A stretch of 64,000 bases of DNA from Branchiostoma floridae (GCF_000003815.2 NC_049992.1:21090698-21154697); one strand, 5' to 3'; positions 41,201 to 55,900 are shown, counted from the stretch's first letter. Numbers and translations: made by a program. The notes: a model not told the origin generated them from the letters alone.

Positions 41201-44200
41201 CTATTCTATCTTGATCAAGAGTCCATACAAGACGGTGGCTCCTCGCTCCTTAGTGAACCATTCTATTTCATTGTTGTCAAACTTTGGATCAATGGGTTCA
41301 TTTGCACCGATGGTTTGAGGCCCCGTCTGATAGCAGCCTGGACGGATGCACACCTGGAATGCCACTGTAGCGTAATGGGTTGTCTTTGTCTTCGGATCAA
41401 TGAATCTAAGGAACAAAATGATTTTATATACTATTAGCTAATGCCTTATTGGAGAATAAATATCTTAACATAACATAAGGCTTTCCAGTAGCCTGGAATC
41501 CAGCCGTGTTGTGCTTTGGTTGCTCCCCAAAGGTACGCTTCCTGCAAACAAGTCTGGTGTTCGTTACCATTTGAAATGATCGGCATTTGCATATTTGTAG
41601 AGATTTTATGCGAGATTTCTGATTGGTTGAATTATGGAAGGTTCAAGCGCTCGTTTGAACAGGGGTTCCATTATCAACATGGCCGCTGTATCAGACGTTC
41701 CTCATGCCTTAACTACCCAGCGAATTTCCCGGAATTTCTTCACTAAAACGAGCAAACAAAGACCATAGAGGCTTTTCTCAACGGAAATGATGTTTGAATA
41801 GGGCTGCTGCCAACCGAGTGTGGCAAGAGTTTGATTTTTCAGATCGTTCCAATAATTTCGAAGAAGATGGGTCGTTGATGATAATGGAACGCCTGTTCGA
41901 ACGAGCGCTTAAACCAGCCAATCAGAAATCTCGCATAAAATCTCTGTGGATATGCAAATGCAGATCGTTTAAATGGTAACGAACACCAGACGTGTTGGCA
42001 GGAAGCGTACCTTAGGGGAGCAACCAAAGCACAACATGGCTGGATTCCAGGCTAGCTTTCCAGTACTGCGAAGTAAAACTAAATGTATTCTGATGGGCAT
42101 CCTATGATTGTTAAGATACTTACTTGATACTTGATACTTGGTTAGGTCTCCTCAGTTAAGAAACCCTATCAAATTGAATATACATGTGCATGTAAATGTC
42201 TTTTATGCGGTCCCAACTGAATCAAATTCTTTTCCTAGATCTGAGATCTGTAGTTACAGAATACACATGGTGAGAGTTTAAAATTGCTTGTGCAGAATAG
42301 AATATGCAGAAGCTAGCCAAGATTACTCATTTGTGATGGATAGAAATTGAGAACATAAGCCATACTTGTAGCGCGGAGCGTATGCATCATGGCCAGCATA
42401 CTTCACAGTGGGGGACAGGAAAATCTGGGTGATGTCAGCAGTTTGTGGTTTGTTGTCATCATTAGAGTGCTCATCCCTCTCTGGCACTGGGAATCTCCCA
42501 GCCATCATGATGTCTCCTACAACAGATGTTTTCATGAGAGTGAACATCTCTGAGCAAGACTTAGAGACATAAGCCCTGTAAGTAAGTGAACGTCTCCTTT
42601 AAGGCCCCTTGGTATAAGAATGAGGTATACTATAAGAATGTAAAATACAGGAATTGTGTCTTGAATTTGACAACTTAGATATCATCATTATAAATGCTCA
42701 CCAGGCTATTCAGAACTAAGTTCTACGAGCAGCTTTTAGGTTTACCAAAACTCATACCAAATCATACCAAACTTGTGAATTCAGCTCCGGCATCTCGGCC
42801 ACTTACTGAGAACTGTACTGCTCTTCATGTACTTGAGGAATATCATTGTTGTGTGATGGACAAACAAAGGGGGAATGATAATCATACAATTTATATTGTA
42901 TTTATAGAAAAAATGCTAACACTTTACTTCCAACACTGAATTAAACTATAGGGACTTACCCTTCTACCTTTTCGGTTAATCTCCGTCAGCCTGTGAGCAA
43001 GGTCGACGGAGATTGACTGAACATTTAGAGGGGTAAGTCCCTATAGTTTAATTCAGTGTTGGAAATAAAGTGCTAGCATTTTTTCTATAATGTATTCTAC
43101 CAACACAGATGAACTTTCATGCTAAGTTATATTGTATTTGTCTTTGCTAAGATGAATTTATTGTCTTACCTGGTTGAACATTACCTGGTATAAGAAGCTC
43201 GCCACTGTCCAAAATTTTTCTAATGGCAGCAACAGATGTGCCATGGAAAGCGACGTGCCACTTTTCAAACACATTCATCATCTCTGCTCTGGGGGGTAAT
43301 CTGGAAAACAAGCATATCATATTGATGAAGGTTAGACATGCAGGTTATAACATACTCCAAATAAGAACATAAGTCATAAAGTGTTGAGCAACTTTCCATG
43401 ATACTTCAAATAGTAGATACTTGAGCAACTGGATATGATTTTAGAAATGTTCAGACATAGCATCCAATGAACCTTTTGTCAATGACACTGAGCAAAAAGA
43501 GTACTGTACCCTTACTATGAGTTGGCATGCAAAGGAGATGAGACTATGTAGATAGTCCAATAGGAAACAAAAAGACAAAGTCAAGACTAATTCGATTAGT
43601 TGTTTCAGTACAGGAGCTAATGTCTAATGGGTGGGAGCACCCGGTCACATGTGCAGGAAATTTTCATACATAGGCCTCCTTTTCCGTTGAGGGTGGGATT
43701 GTACATTCTCCCATATACTTCCTCTCTACCCCCCCCCCCCCCCATTCAAACCAGTGGGGTTTACAGTCTAGGACATCTGTGGATTGGACAGTAAAAATGT
43801 GTCCCTGGTTGTGTTGTAGGTGGTGGAAAATGGCAGAGAAGTAGCTGTTAGCGCCAGATCTGCAATGTGTTGGTATATGCATTTCATTGCTAGGTACCTT
43901 TGGGACAGTAACAGGAAATTCAGGGTTAAAGATGACCGGATATAAAATTTTCCCATGAAACCTCATGTCTGTTTTATCCATAATTGCTTTAGAATGCATC
44001 AGGGACTGGTGGTGTGTTCAGCATCAGGGACTGGTGGTGTGTTCAGCACCAGGGGCAGGGATGGTGTGTTCAACACGAGGAACAGGGTCAGCCCCAGGGA
44101 CAGGGATAATGTGTTCAGCCCAGAGGGAGGGATGGTGTGTTCAGCACCAGGGGCAGGGATGGTGTGTTCAGGGACAGGGATGGTGTGTTCAGCAGCAGGG

Positions 44201-46921
44201 ACAGGATTTTTTGTGAGTTCAGTACCAGGGACAGGGATGGTGTGTTCAGCACCAGGGACAGAGATAGTGTGTTCAGCACCAGGGACAGGGATGGTGAGTT
44301 CAGCACCAGGGACAGGGATGGTGTGTTCAGCACCAGGGACAGAGATAGTGTGTTCAGCACCAGGGACAGGGATGGTGAGTTCAGCACCAGGGACAGGGAT
44401 GGTGTGTTCAGCACCAGGGACAGAGATAGTGTGTTCAGCACCAGGGACAGGGATGGTGAGTTCAGCACCAGGGACAGGGATGGTGTGTTCAGCACCAGGG
44501 ACAGAGATAGTGTGTTCAGCACCAGGGACAGGGATGGTGAGTTCAGCACCAGGGACAGAGATAGTGTGTTCAGCACCAGGGACAGGGATGGTGTGTTCAG
44601 CACCAGGGACAGAGATAGTGTGTTCAGCACCAGGGACAGGGATGGTGAGTTCAGCACCAGGGACAGGGATGGTGTGTTCAGCACCAGGGACAGAAATGGT
44701 GTGTTCAGCACCAGGGACAGGGATGGTGTGTTCAGCAACAGGGCCAGGGATTTTTGTCCAAAAAAATTGAAGATATTTCACAGGGAGTTTGAGGTCTCCC
44801 AACTCTTGTATAAATTTTGAAACTTTCAAAATAAGGCAACAGCAAGTAAATATTATGGATGACATCTTCAGCAGACTGCAAAAATTGTGAGAGAGGGCAA
44901 AGAAACAAGATAGGTAAGAGAAACTAGATGGCTACATTTTCAAAGTAGACACCATAAACATTGAAACAAGAATTAAAGAGACAAAACATGGTATCACAGC
45001 CAACAAGGCATTCATACCTGTACTTAAGATGTGCACTGGTGTAGTAAAAGTGACACTAGTATGGTAGATTAATATCACTTACAAAGTTGGTAACTACACT
45101 CTTGGCTTCCATATTGGTGCCAATGTTACAACTGTCCAAGTTTCACTTCTAGAAGTTAGTACAACTACAGTCATGGCTACCACGGTACAGCCACTTCTAC
45201 AAGCACAAGCATTAACGAATGCAACATATTTGCTCATTTGGTAATTTTTCGACATGTTGACCATCTCTAAAGAAGAAAAAAATTACTTTTTGTTTTCTGA
45301 AGCAAAAATCAATGAACCCGATGGTGTCATCTATAAAATCTATTTACTGGGGCTTAAAGCATAGATTCTTTCCTATCATGATAAGTAAAACAAAAACCTA
45401 TTATTACCTCAGTGCAAATCTGCTCCATCCAAAGGGTAATGCATAGTCTCTGGGGGGGTCACCCCTCTTGACATATGGTTCATCTCCACGTAGCTTGTGG
45501 CAGGTCTCACAGTAGCACAAGTTGTACTTGGGCTCTGGGTTAAAATAACCCTCTAGGAAAAATGATAACAATATGTGATTCAACTTTGTAGTTGACGTGT
45601 GTATTGTTGTTTGTACTTTTCTGTATACATTTGTTATGTCATACCATATTTGTAATTATGACCTGTACCTAGCCATCAAGGCATGAGTGTACAATAAAGG
45701 TCTTCTTTATTCATTCATTCATCATCAAACTCAGTATTTTGATTAACACAAATTACAGGGACACATTGTGTGCTCAGTCTGGATTAAAACAAAGACACTT
45801 TTGTTCAAACTTTAGTACATGTATATATTGTACTTGCACATGCATGTACAGTCATAAATGTAGTAAACAATCCATCCAATGGCTTTGTTAGCTGTGCTGT
45901 ACAACCCAAAACTGAAACCAAACATAATGAAAATCACAAGCAAACACTGCAGTATGTTTAGGTCTTCACCTGGTAGTCCAAGGCAGTTCTTGAATCTGGT
46001 GCAGAGGTTCTTGTACTCACAGTTCCGAACCACAGCAGGTGTGATGGGTGGGCTGCCAACAACACTCTCCTTCATACCTAAGCACAGAAAAAAATTGACA
46101 CTCAAACATACAAATGTGAATTATGTTCTGAGTATCAGGTTGATACAGCAGGAGTTCTAAGAAGCTGACTTCAGGCTTTTATGTAATTCTAAATTACAAT
46201 GTCCACATCAGGCCCCATGGGGTAATCAGAAAATAGTCCTTATTTTTGGTACGTATGGTATTGATTGATATGAAAAAAATCTTTAAGTACCTTAATCTTG
46301 GAGGTACAGTCAAACCTGTATTAGCAGCCACCTTTGCATAGCGACTACCTGGTCACTTTTTGTCGGTCCCTTGCTTTTTTTCCCATTGACCAAGCATTAA
46401 GAAATAGTCTGTAGCGGCCCGTAGATACAGAAACACTGCCTATCGTGACCATACAGCGGCCATATGTCACCCTGTGCCGAGTTTGAAATCGTAGTTTGCG
46501 AGGATTTGGAGTTCCCGATAGGGTCATTTGGGCGATAACGGACTGCAAATCTTTGTCGGCAAATTTACCAACATCGCTCAGGGAAATATCGATCATTTTT
46601 GATAGATTCGACTTTGGCAGGGTCAGTTGGATTTTAAGACGATCGAGACAATGTTACTTGATGAGAAAGATTAGTGGGTACTGAAATCATGTGTCATTTA
46701 TTGCTCATGGTCAATTGATCAGCATAATTTCTCTATAGTGGCCACCTGTCTATAGTGGCCACATTTCTCCAGTCCCTTCAGTGGCTGCTATAGACAGGTT
46801 TGACTGTAGTAAAATGTTTATCTGCTAGTTTTGTGAGAAACAGAGATGATTACTTACCATCCACCATGTCTGCTTTCTCTCTGTTGTCATTCTCGATCAT
46901 ATCATCTCTGATTATTGTTAT
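41201..46921 (-). CDS. NEURL4: NEURL4 C-terminal Cys-rich / ART-like domain exons
   Basis: Exons 46858-46921, 45970-46077, 45408-45552, 43185-43300, 42366-42516 and 41201-41405 encode residues about 641-902 of the visible part. In order: [25 protein letters not shown]; a [13 protein letters not shown] motif (CxCxxC, possible metal site) followed by [54 protein letters not shown]; and [18 protein letters not shown] before the stop. All are conserved in vertebrate NEURL4. The H-G-T ... S-P ... Y-A order recalls ADP-ribosyltransferase folds (see findings). Confidence 0.93.
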
Positions 46922-49900
46922 CTGAAACACGCAAAAATGGAAACTTTGATAAGTATGTGAACCAGCAAGGTACTAATAAAAGATTGGACCATGCAATTTA
47001 AAATGATGAATGCCAACTTTTCACTATTAGATAATTTTATGATGTCCACGTTGCAAGATTAAAACAGCTGGGATTTGTGTATAAGTTATCATTAACTTCC
47101 AAGATGCATTGGTGTGCAATGATACAATGTGTACAGTAAAATAAACTGTCAAAAGGCCCTTACCTGCTCACATTGGCCATATACATCAATGACCACATAA
47201 CAGGGCACAGGGATGTCATGGGCAGCCACACCCTGGTCCACACCATTCACAAACAGGTGGAAGCATCCGTTCAGGTCCACCATCACTCCAACAAGATGGC
47301 CAACATGGAGACTGTCCAAATTTGGACCATACTGTTCCCTCACCTTTTCAAAAGACATGGAAAGTGCATGGTAATCAGTCAAACTTCCATGTTGGTGAAT
47401 TTGTAGTCTAAATGCCAGACTGTTTCCCGGGCCTTTACTTCAAGGATATTCTATAACAGCCTCAAAGGATATTCTATAACAGCCTCCAAGGTTATTCTAT
47501 AGCAGCCTCCAAGGATATTCTATAACAGCCTCCAATGATATTCTATAACAGCCTCCAAGGATATTCTATAACAGCCTCAAAGGATATTCTATAACAGCCT
47601 CCAAGGATATTCTATAACAGCCTCCAATGATATTCTATAACAGCCTCCAATGATATTCTATAACAGCCTCCAAGGATATTCTATAACAGCCTCAAAGGAT
47701 ATTCTATAACAGCCTCCAAGGATATTCTATAACAGCCTCCAAGGATATTCTATAACAGCCTCAAAGGATATTCTATAACAGCCTCAAAGGATATTCTATA
47801 ACAGCCTCAAAGGATATTCTATAACAGCCTCAAAGGATATTCTATAACAGCCTCCAATGATATTCTATAACAGCCTCCAAGGATATTCTATAACAGCCTC
47901 AAAGGATATTCTATAACAGCCTCCAATGATATTCTATAACAGCCTCCAAGGATATTCTATAACAGCCTCGAAGGATATTCTATAACAGCCTCAAAGGATA
48001 TTCTATAACAGCCTCCAATGATATTCTACAACAGCCTCCAAGGATATTCTATAACAGCCTCCAAGGATATTCTATAACAGCCTCCAAGGATATTCTATAA
48101 CAGCCTCAAAGGATATTCTATAACAGCCTCAAAGGATATTCTATAACAGACTCCAATGATATTCTATAACAGCCTCCAAGGATATTCTATAACAGCCTCC
48201 AATGATATTCTATAACAGCCTCGAAGGATATTCTATAACAGCCTCCAATGATATTCTATAACAGCCTCCAAGGATATTCTATAACAGCCTCAAAGGATAT
48301 TCTATAACAGCCTCAAAGGATATTCTATAACAGCCTCCAATGATATTCTACAACAGCCTCCAAGGATATTCTATAACAGCCTCCAAGGATATTCTATAAC
48401 AGCCTCCAAGGATATTCTATAACAGCCTCAAAGGATATTCTATAACAGCCTCAAAGGATATTCTATAACAGCCTCCAATGATATTCTACAACAGCCTCCA
48501 AGGATATTCTATAACAGCCTCAAAGGATATTCGGAAGCATAACAGCCTCCAAGGATATTCTATAACAGCCTCAAAGGATATTCTATAACAGCCTCCAAGG
48601 ATATTCTATAACAGCCTCCAATGATATTCTACAACAGCCTCCAAGGATATTCTATAACAGCCTCCAAGGATATTCTATAACAGCCTCAAAGGATATTCTA
48701 TAACAGCCTCCAAGGATATTCTATAACAGCCTCCAATGATATTCTACAACAGCCTCCAAGGATATTCTATAACAGCCTCCAAGGATATTCTATAACAGCC
48801 TCCAAGGATATTCTATAACAGCCTCCAAGGATATTCTATAACAGCCTCCAATGATATTCTACAACAGCCTCCAAGGATATTCTATAACAGCCTCCACTGA
48901 TATTCTATAACAGCCTCCAAGGATATTCTATAACAGCCTCCAAGGATATTCTATAACAGCNNNNNNNNNNNNNNNNNNNNNNNNNNNNNNNNNNNNNNNN
49001 NNNNNNNNNNNNNNNNNNNNNNNNNNNNNNNNNNNNNNNNNNNNNNNNNNNNNNNNNNNNNNNNNNNNNNNNNNNNNNNNNNNNNNNNNNNNNNNNNNNN
49101 NNNNNNNNNNNNNNNNNNNNNNNNNNNNNNNNNNNNNNNNNNNNNNNNNNNNNNNNNNNNNNNNNNNNNNNNNNNNNNNNNNNNNNNNNNNNNNNNNNNN
49201 NNNNNNNNNNNNNNNNNNNNNNNNNNNNNNNNNNNNNNNNNNNNNNNNNNNNNNNNNNNNNNNNNNNNNNNNNNNNNNNNNNNNNNNAGGATATTCTATA
49301 ACAGCCTCAAGGATATTCTATAACAGCCTCCAATGATATTCTACAACAGCCTCCAAGGATATTCTATAACAGCCTCAAAGGATATTCGGAAGCATAACAG
49401 CCTCCAAGGATATTCTATAACAGCCTCAAAGGATATTCTATAACAGCCTCCAAGGATATTCTATAACAGCCTCCAATGATATTCTACAACAGCCTCCAAG
49501 GATATTCTATAACAGCCTCCAAGGATATTCTATAACAGCCTCAAAGGATATTCTATAACAGCCTCCAAGGATATTCTATAACAGCCTCCAATGATATTCT
49601 ACAACAGCCTCCAAGGATATTCTATAACAGCCTCCAAGGATATTCTATAACAGCCTCCAAGGATATTCTATAACAGCCTCCAAGGATATTCTATAACAGC
49701 CTCCAATGATATTCTACAACAGCCTCCAAGGATATTCTATAACAGCCTCCAAGGATATTCTATAACAGCCTCCAAGGATATTCTATAACAGCCTCCAAGG
49801 ACATTCTGTAACAGCATTAAACCCTGATAAACATGATAGATCCATCGTATTCTTGAGACTGGGTCGGAGCTCTGGTATCAATTCTAGGGAATTTGGGACA

Positions 49901-52900
49901 AGTAACCATTACATTGATATTGGTTGATAATATCTGTAATCAACAAAAAGAATATCCTTCGTCATTTGTTAAAAATTTGATTAGATATTTAAAGAGACAT
50001 GGACCAATGTCACCCTTAGTCCTTTAATTCTCATGTAACCTATGTGTACCTTGACAGAGTTGTTGAAGAGAGCATTTCCCTGGATGATCCAGGAGGATTT
50101 CTTGATGCCCACAGCTGTGAGAGGAAAGCTGAGTTTGTCAGGAGCCTGTCCTACAACTCCGATTAACAATGATGATGTCCATCGTGGGTTCAGCTTGTCT
50201 ACTCTCACCTGATGGGGATGGAAAACAACAGTAATTGATGATGATTATTGAAATTTCATCTGTGTTGGGAGATTACTAAATCAAATCCTCTTAAAATAAA
50301 ACTGCATTTTGGTGGTCTATGACTCTTGCGAAAGATGACAATTTGATCCATGTACACTAAAGTGTTGGAAGAATGTTTTAGCAATGTAATATTATGGGCA
50401 GCAAAAATAAAAGAAGCTGCTGAAAACACAAATTGTTACCCCTTATTTGCACTTTACTATCAGACACCCAGGGCCCTACTTAAACTCATGATACAAATGT
50501 ACATGTATCAAGTCTTGTACATGTATCAAGTGTTTTATGCATTTGAGATTAAAAAAATACTATTTGGGAAAAGATTACTCAAATGACAATTGCCATGTTG
50601 AAGTAACCTAAAGAACCACTTAAGTATCTGTAAAAACATCTTGGTGTGTAGAGGAATTTATGTCATCTAGCATGTAGGGAGAAACTTGGGATGGGATGTT
50701 TCCTACAGATACATGTATACTAGACATGTGTACATGTACATGTATCCATACCTGCAGAAACATATCTGTCCAGGTAGTAAAGTACTGGCTAAGACTTGCT
50801 GCACATCTCTACACATCTCTCAGATGTCAACCATTAAGTAAACTCAGTGTGGCCCTAAAGGTACAAAATGTAGAGTAGCACCAAACACAGCCTTCCGCCA
50901 TGACAAACCTGGAATAGCTGCATACGGGGCAGTGGCCTGCGGCTGACCACAATGCCCTGGTTGTAGCTCGCTGTCCGACATGCTGTCATGTTGTCGTTGA
51001 TAAGCTGAACGTTTTTGCCGTGATTCCAATGAAATTCCATACAGACAAGTTCTAATGATGTGCATTCTGCATCCAACTGAAAGGAAACAAGACATAAACT
51101 GATGAGACATAAGGCCATGACTAAAGTATAATTATATCATATAGAAAGAGACAGACAGAGCGACCAAGCACACATTCATGTTCATTCAGCAACTGTATGT
51201 CTTAACTTATACCTGATAAATTTTGGGTACTTTATTTGACTCAAATTTTGAGGTTCATAAATGGTATGGATAGATGGCAAAAGGGCCTCAAATAGTGCAA
51301 GTGGGAGCTACAGGGATGTAAAACCATAAATGATCATTGTTTTTGTGTACATTCGACATTATTTTCTTGTATTCTGAACCATTTTGTAATAACTTGTGAC
51401 AAAGAAGTTCACAATTTTGTAGATGCCATGAGATAATGCCATGGATAACACAGTCTAGGATTTTTTTAAACAAATTTAAGCAAGTTCATTATGCTGCAGG
51501 ACTTTGTTTATGCAAAATTACCCAAGGAAAAGAGAAGAAAACAACATGAGCTCAAGCTTGGTGAAGGAGTGACTGTGTACTAGTACTTTATTTGACTTTT
51601 CAATTATACCTTTAGGCCACACAGATCTGCCACAAGTCAGAGGTGCATATTTCTGGCCGATATTCCTTCCCTTGATTTACATAATTCCATGTGTTTTCAA
51701 GATCACAATTCAACACAAGAACAACTGGACCATCAAAGGAGACAGGAATTGTGTACAATCCTTAGCTCTAGAGAAGTAGATAGTCCTACACTTTCAAGCA
51801 TACAGTCCTCTTGGAAAGTAGACGTTCCTTTACAAGCGTACAGTCTTTGGGAATCGGTACAGTTCTCTGGGAAAGTGGACACCCCCGCCGGCCCGTGGAA
51901 TCGGCCCTTAACCCGGCAAATCACTTCCTAGTTCATCTGAATCACGACATCCAAAACTTTCACCCCGCAAGTTCTCTCGAAAAATGTCTCAGTTCGCAAG
52001 GTAAGTCGAGTTTTTGATTAAAAATTAAGGCATTTGAAACTACTCTCATATACGTGTGCTCAAGAAGGGGGCCTGAAAGCACGCGAATAGTAGGCTAAAA
52101 CTCGATGTAGTGCTTGCTGGGCAAGCGATAGGCCGCCATTAAAATGACACTGAACAGAAGTGGTTGTCTGCCACGCAGTCGGCTTCATTTTCAACATGCC
52201 TCAATTTTCAATCAAAACTATACTTACCTTGCTAGCTGAGACATTTTCGAGAGCACTGGTGGGGTGAAAGTTCACCAGTTTTGGATGTTGTCATTTAAGT
52301 GAACTAGGAAGTGATCTGCCGGGTTAACGGCTGATTCCACGGGCCGGCGGGGGTGTCCTCGGAGTGTCCACTTCTCCCGAGAAGTAAGTCTGCACCGATT
52401 CCTGAGGACTGTACGTGTACGCAAATACAGGCAGGAACGGCCGCTTTCTAAAAGGATTTATCGCTTGAAAGTCCAGGTCTGCACACTTTTCAAGAGGACT
52501 GTACACATTTCCGAGGACTGTCCCCATTCTACTGTTAGGGGTGAAGAAGTTGGAATCACTGAACTTTGACAGAGCTCTAGTCTTTGTCAAGAGAACTGAG
52601 GATGCCGATGATTTACACATTCAATTATCAGGGAACATCAACCATCATTAAACATTGACATCACAGTTCTGGACAGAAATGTGTGCTCAACACTCAGGTT
52701 CTCATTTATCCTATTAAGTATTATTATCATGATGATGATGATCGTGATGGTTAGACATCGAGGTGATAACATGCACTAGATAACTTTTATCAAGTACATT
52801 TTACTACATTGTATGAACGTGTAGCATTTACTACTTGTACCTTTCATCAGTAAAACTGAGTAAGGTGTGCTTTCTAGCCCACAACAGAGGCCATCCTTCT

Positions 52901-55900
52901 CTGTTGGAAGCAAACTATATTATTTTCTATGATGAAAAGCAGGGCTCTAGGCAGCATCCGTTTTTTCGTCAATTGACGGAAATTTGCTGCATGTGATAGA
53001 AAAATTTTAAAACCAATCCGTCAACCTTGACGGACAAAAATCCTTGGCGGAAGCTACAGGCGGCTTGGGGATGCCGTCCACGGCCGTAAAAGCCACATAC
53101 CGTTTGTTTTGCTATTGTTATGATTGTTGACAATGTGTGTCGGTGCTCTTTCACATACGATAATCTCATTAAAAACCCGTTTTTCAAGGTCTCAGTTCAA
53201 TCTCTCTAACTCCTGGAATAGTTATTTCACGGTTTTCGCGACAATGGGAATTGGCTGACGGAAAAAAATCGAGCTGGCTAGGGCCCTGATGAAAAGCATC
53301 ATGAGTCTCACCTCTAATGACTCTGTGCTAGTTGAACTGATAGAAGGAGGCCTGTCAGACTCGGTTAGGTCGGGGAAAGATGAGCTGATAACTGTGACCT
53401 GCTCCACTCTCCCGTACAGGTCCACCACTGCATACATGTCCTGCAGAAAAAGTGGGTTAATTTCCTTAACATCATTACAATTAGTCCAAAAGAATATCAT
53501 AAAGGTGGAGATGATACTCATCTTGCATTACCAAAGATGAGTATCATCGTGAGATCATGTGGTGTAATCAACAGCGCTCCACAGATCCTGGGTCCAAACC
53601 TGCCATGTTGCCATTCTTGTCCACTTGGGAATGGCACTTTCTTGATGGCACTTAAATGACTTTCCTCACTTCACTCAGGTTAAAAATGAGTAATTAGCTC
53701 CAGCTAGGGCCGTCCCTCGGATAGGACGTTAACTGGAGGTCCCATGTTCGGGGAGAGTCACACCTCGGGCACGTAAAAGAACCCACTACAGTTATCGAAA
53801 AGAGTAGGGGTCCTTCCTGGTGTGAGTGGTTCAAAACTTACAGTCCTTTGGCCGCAAATGGGGCAATTACTGTCACTAAACGCTGTATACGGGCTGCCAT
53901 ATCGGACCTTTGCAATTTACCCCGCCTATTGTTTTACTAAGCTCCTCGCAATTTCAGCCCCTGGCACATTATAACAAATTATATTCTTCAAATATTTCCA
54001 GCCAAACATACTTGCACACCTCCACATATTGGAAGCATTTGAGTTTGATTTCAAATCAATGTAAAAGTTGATGCTATGGAGGAGCATGGTTCAATTCCCC
54101 AACAGCTTAAAATGTGGCCCTAAATACTCACTCACACTCACTCAAACATGTACTAGTAGTAGTAGCAACATGTTCATGACAGTTTTTTTCCATAGATGTA
54201 CCCTTCCCAGCAAGATATTGAAACATGCAGGCTTTAATCTGGAATTCCATCAGGAAACATAGTTTACCTTTGGAACACTGTTTGCAGCAACACCCATGTC
54301 CTCTCCATTGATGACTATGTGCATGGTACCATCTGTACATCTCTTCACACCAACCCTGCCTCCAACCTGAGAAAGGTTTCCAACACAGTATGAAGAGCAT
54401 GGTGAGACAAAGCTCTTTCCGAGGTGAACATTCAAGTGACCATAGGTATCATACTCTGTGACGTACACGTAATTAGGATTATGTCGGTTGTGTTGTTTTC
54501 TGTGAAGTATGATGTGGTGTGTATTATCATGGTGAGTGTAGTATTTGATATAGTACTTGGATGGGAGACCAATTTGCATAAGTAATGAGAATATGCTATA
54601 ATCCCAATGTGGTAAATGATAGAAATTTCTTACTTATGGCATTTGGAAGTTATGTACATCATTGAACATTGATTATGCAGATGAGGACCTCATTTGCATA
54701 AATTTGCAATCAGGAAATGCGATTTAAGCCTTCTTTCTTAACAAAGATTGTGTACGTCTGTTATTCGGGTGTAGGAGATGAGCAACAAATATAAATTATG
54801 CACATGAGGACCTAATTTGCATAATCAATGACAAATGATAGCTACACAAGAAAACACATTGCCTGTTCCACAGTACCAAAAATAAAGGGGTGATTTCTGA
54901 AGTTATTAACGGGAGGTGCCCCAACACGGTACGCTTTTTCTTGCGCTCAAACTCATGGCGCTCCATCGCTAGTTGCCTGAGAGTGGTCAAATTTTTATGA
55001 CTGAATTTTTTAATCATAGATTTGAACAACATACTTGAATAAGAAATGCATTCATGTGGTTCATGAACCTTTCGCGCTGCGTGTTACAAGCGGCAAACAC
55101 TGTGAGACAATTTCGTGTATGTAACCTTCCAATTTTGTGCTACGCTGGACAGTGTGCCTAACTCGGTACGCTTTTTTTACATTTTGCTCTCTTCAGAAGT
55201 AAGTGGTAAATTTAAGTACACAGAAAAAATTAATAGTATGATGTTTTAGATTACTTTTAACAGTAAAATCGTGACTGTATGTACTTTCTGTCTCATATGA
55301 GGAAGGCTGTACCTAGAACAATCCAGCTGATGTTTTTACGGGCAATGGGCTGAATGCACTGATTGTGAATGCCCGACTAACAAAACCATTACGAAAAAAC
55401 GACACCGCCAACATCAACAAAACTCTGTCTGATTATATGAAAATATCACATACATCTCTCTATCAAGTCTTCTTTTCATAGACAGCACGAATCATTTGTT
55501 ACAGTCAAATAAATCTTTGGAGCGTTCTCTTGTCTGCCACCTTCACGGCCACACTCCCTTGGGAGTACAATGGTGGCAATGTTTATGTCGCTTCCTTTTG
55601 GTTGCTTTTCTACTCAACAAACCTTTGAAGACCCATATCCATAATGTTTTATGGAGCTTTATTTATGTGTATCATGGCAGTTGTGTGACTGCTTGGACGA
55701 GTTCGTATAGTTAGCGACACGAGCCGCCAATACGCAGAGGCCGGTGACCGCAGTGATTCAGCACTGTCAACATTACTGTTAGAATTCTGTTTTTAAAAAA
55801 CATGAAGTAAATATGTTAAAGTATACTTGGAATGGAAATTAAAGCTGTGTGCATGGACTTGGTTTATTTACCTTTGTAATCGGCATAGTCAGTGGCAACA

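Noticed and set aside
43955..44865. Long open frames on both strands (271, 288, 227, 207 codons)
   Set aside because: They are all translations of the 27-bp minisatellite inside a NEURL4 intron; the unit length is a multiple of three and stop-free.
47446..49812. CRISPR-like regular repeats
   Set aside because: Units are directly adjacent with no unique spacers, the host is an animal, and no cas genes exist. The same applies to the 31-bp array and the hairpin array.
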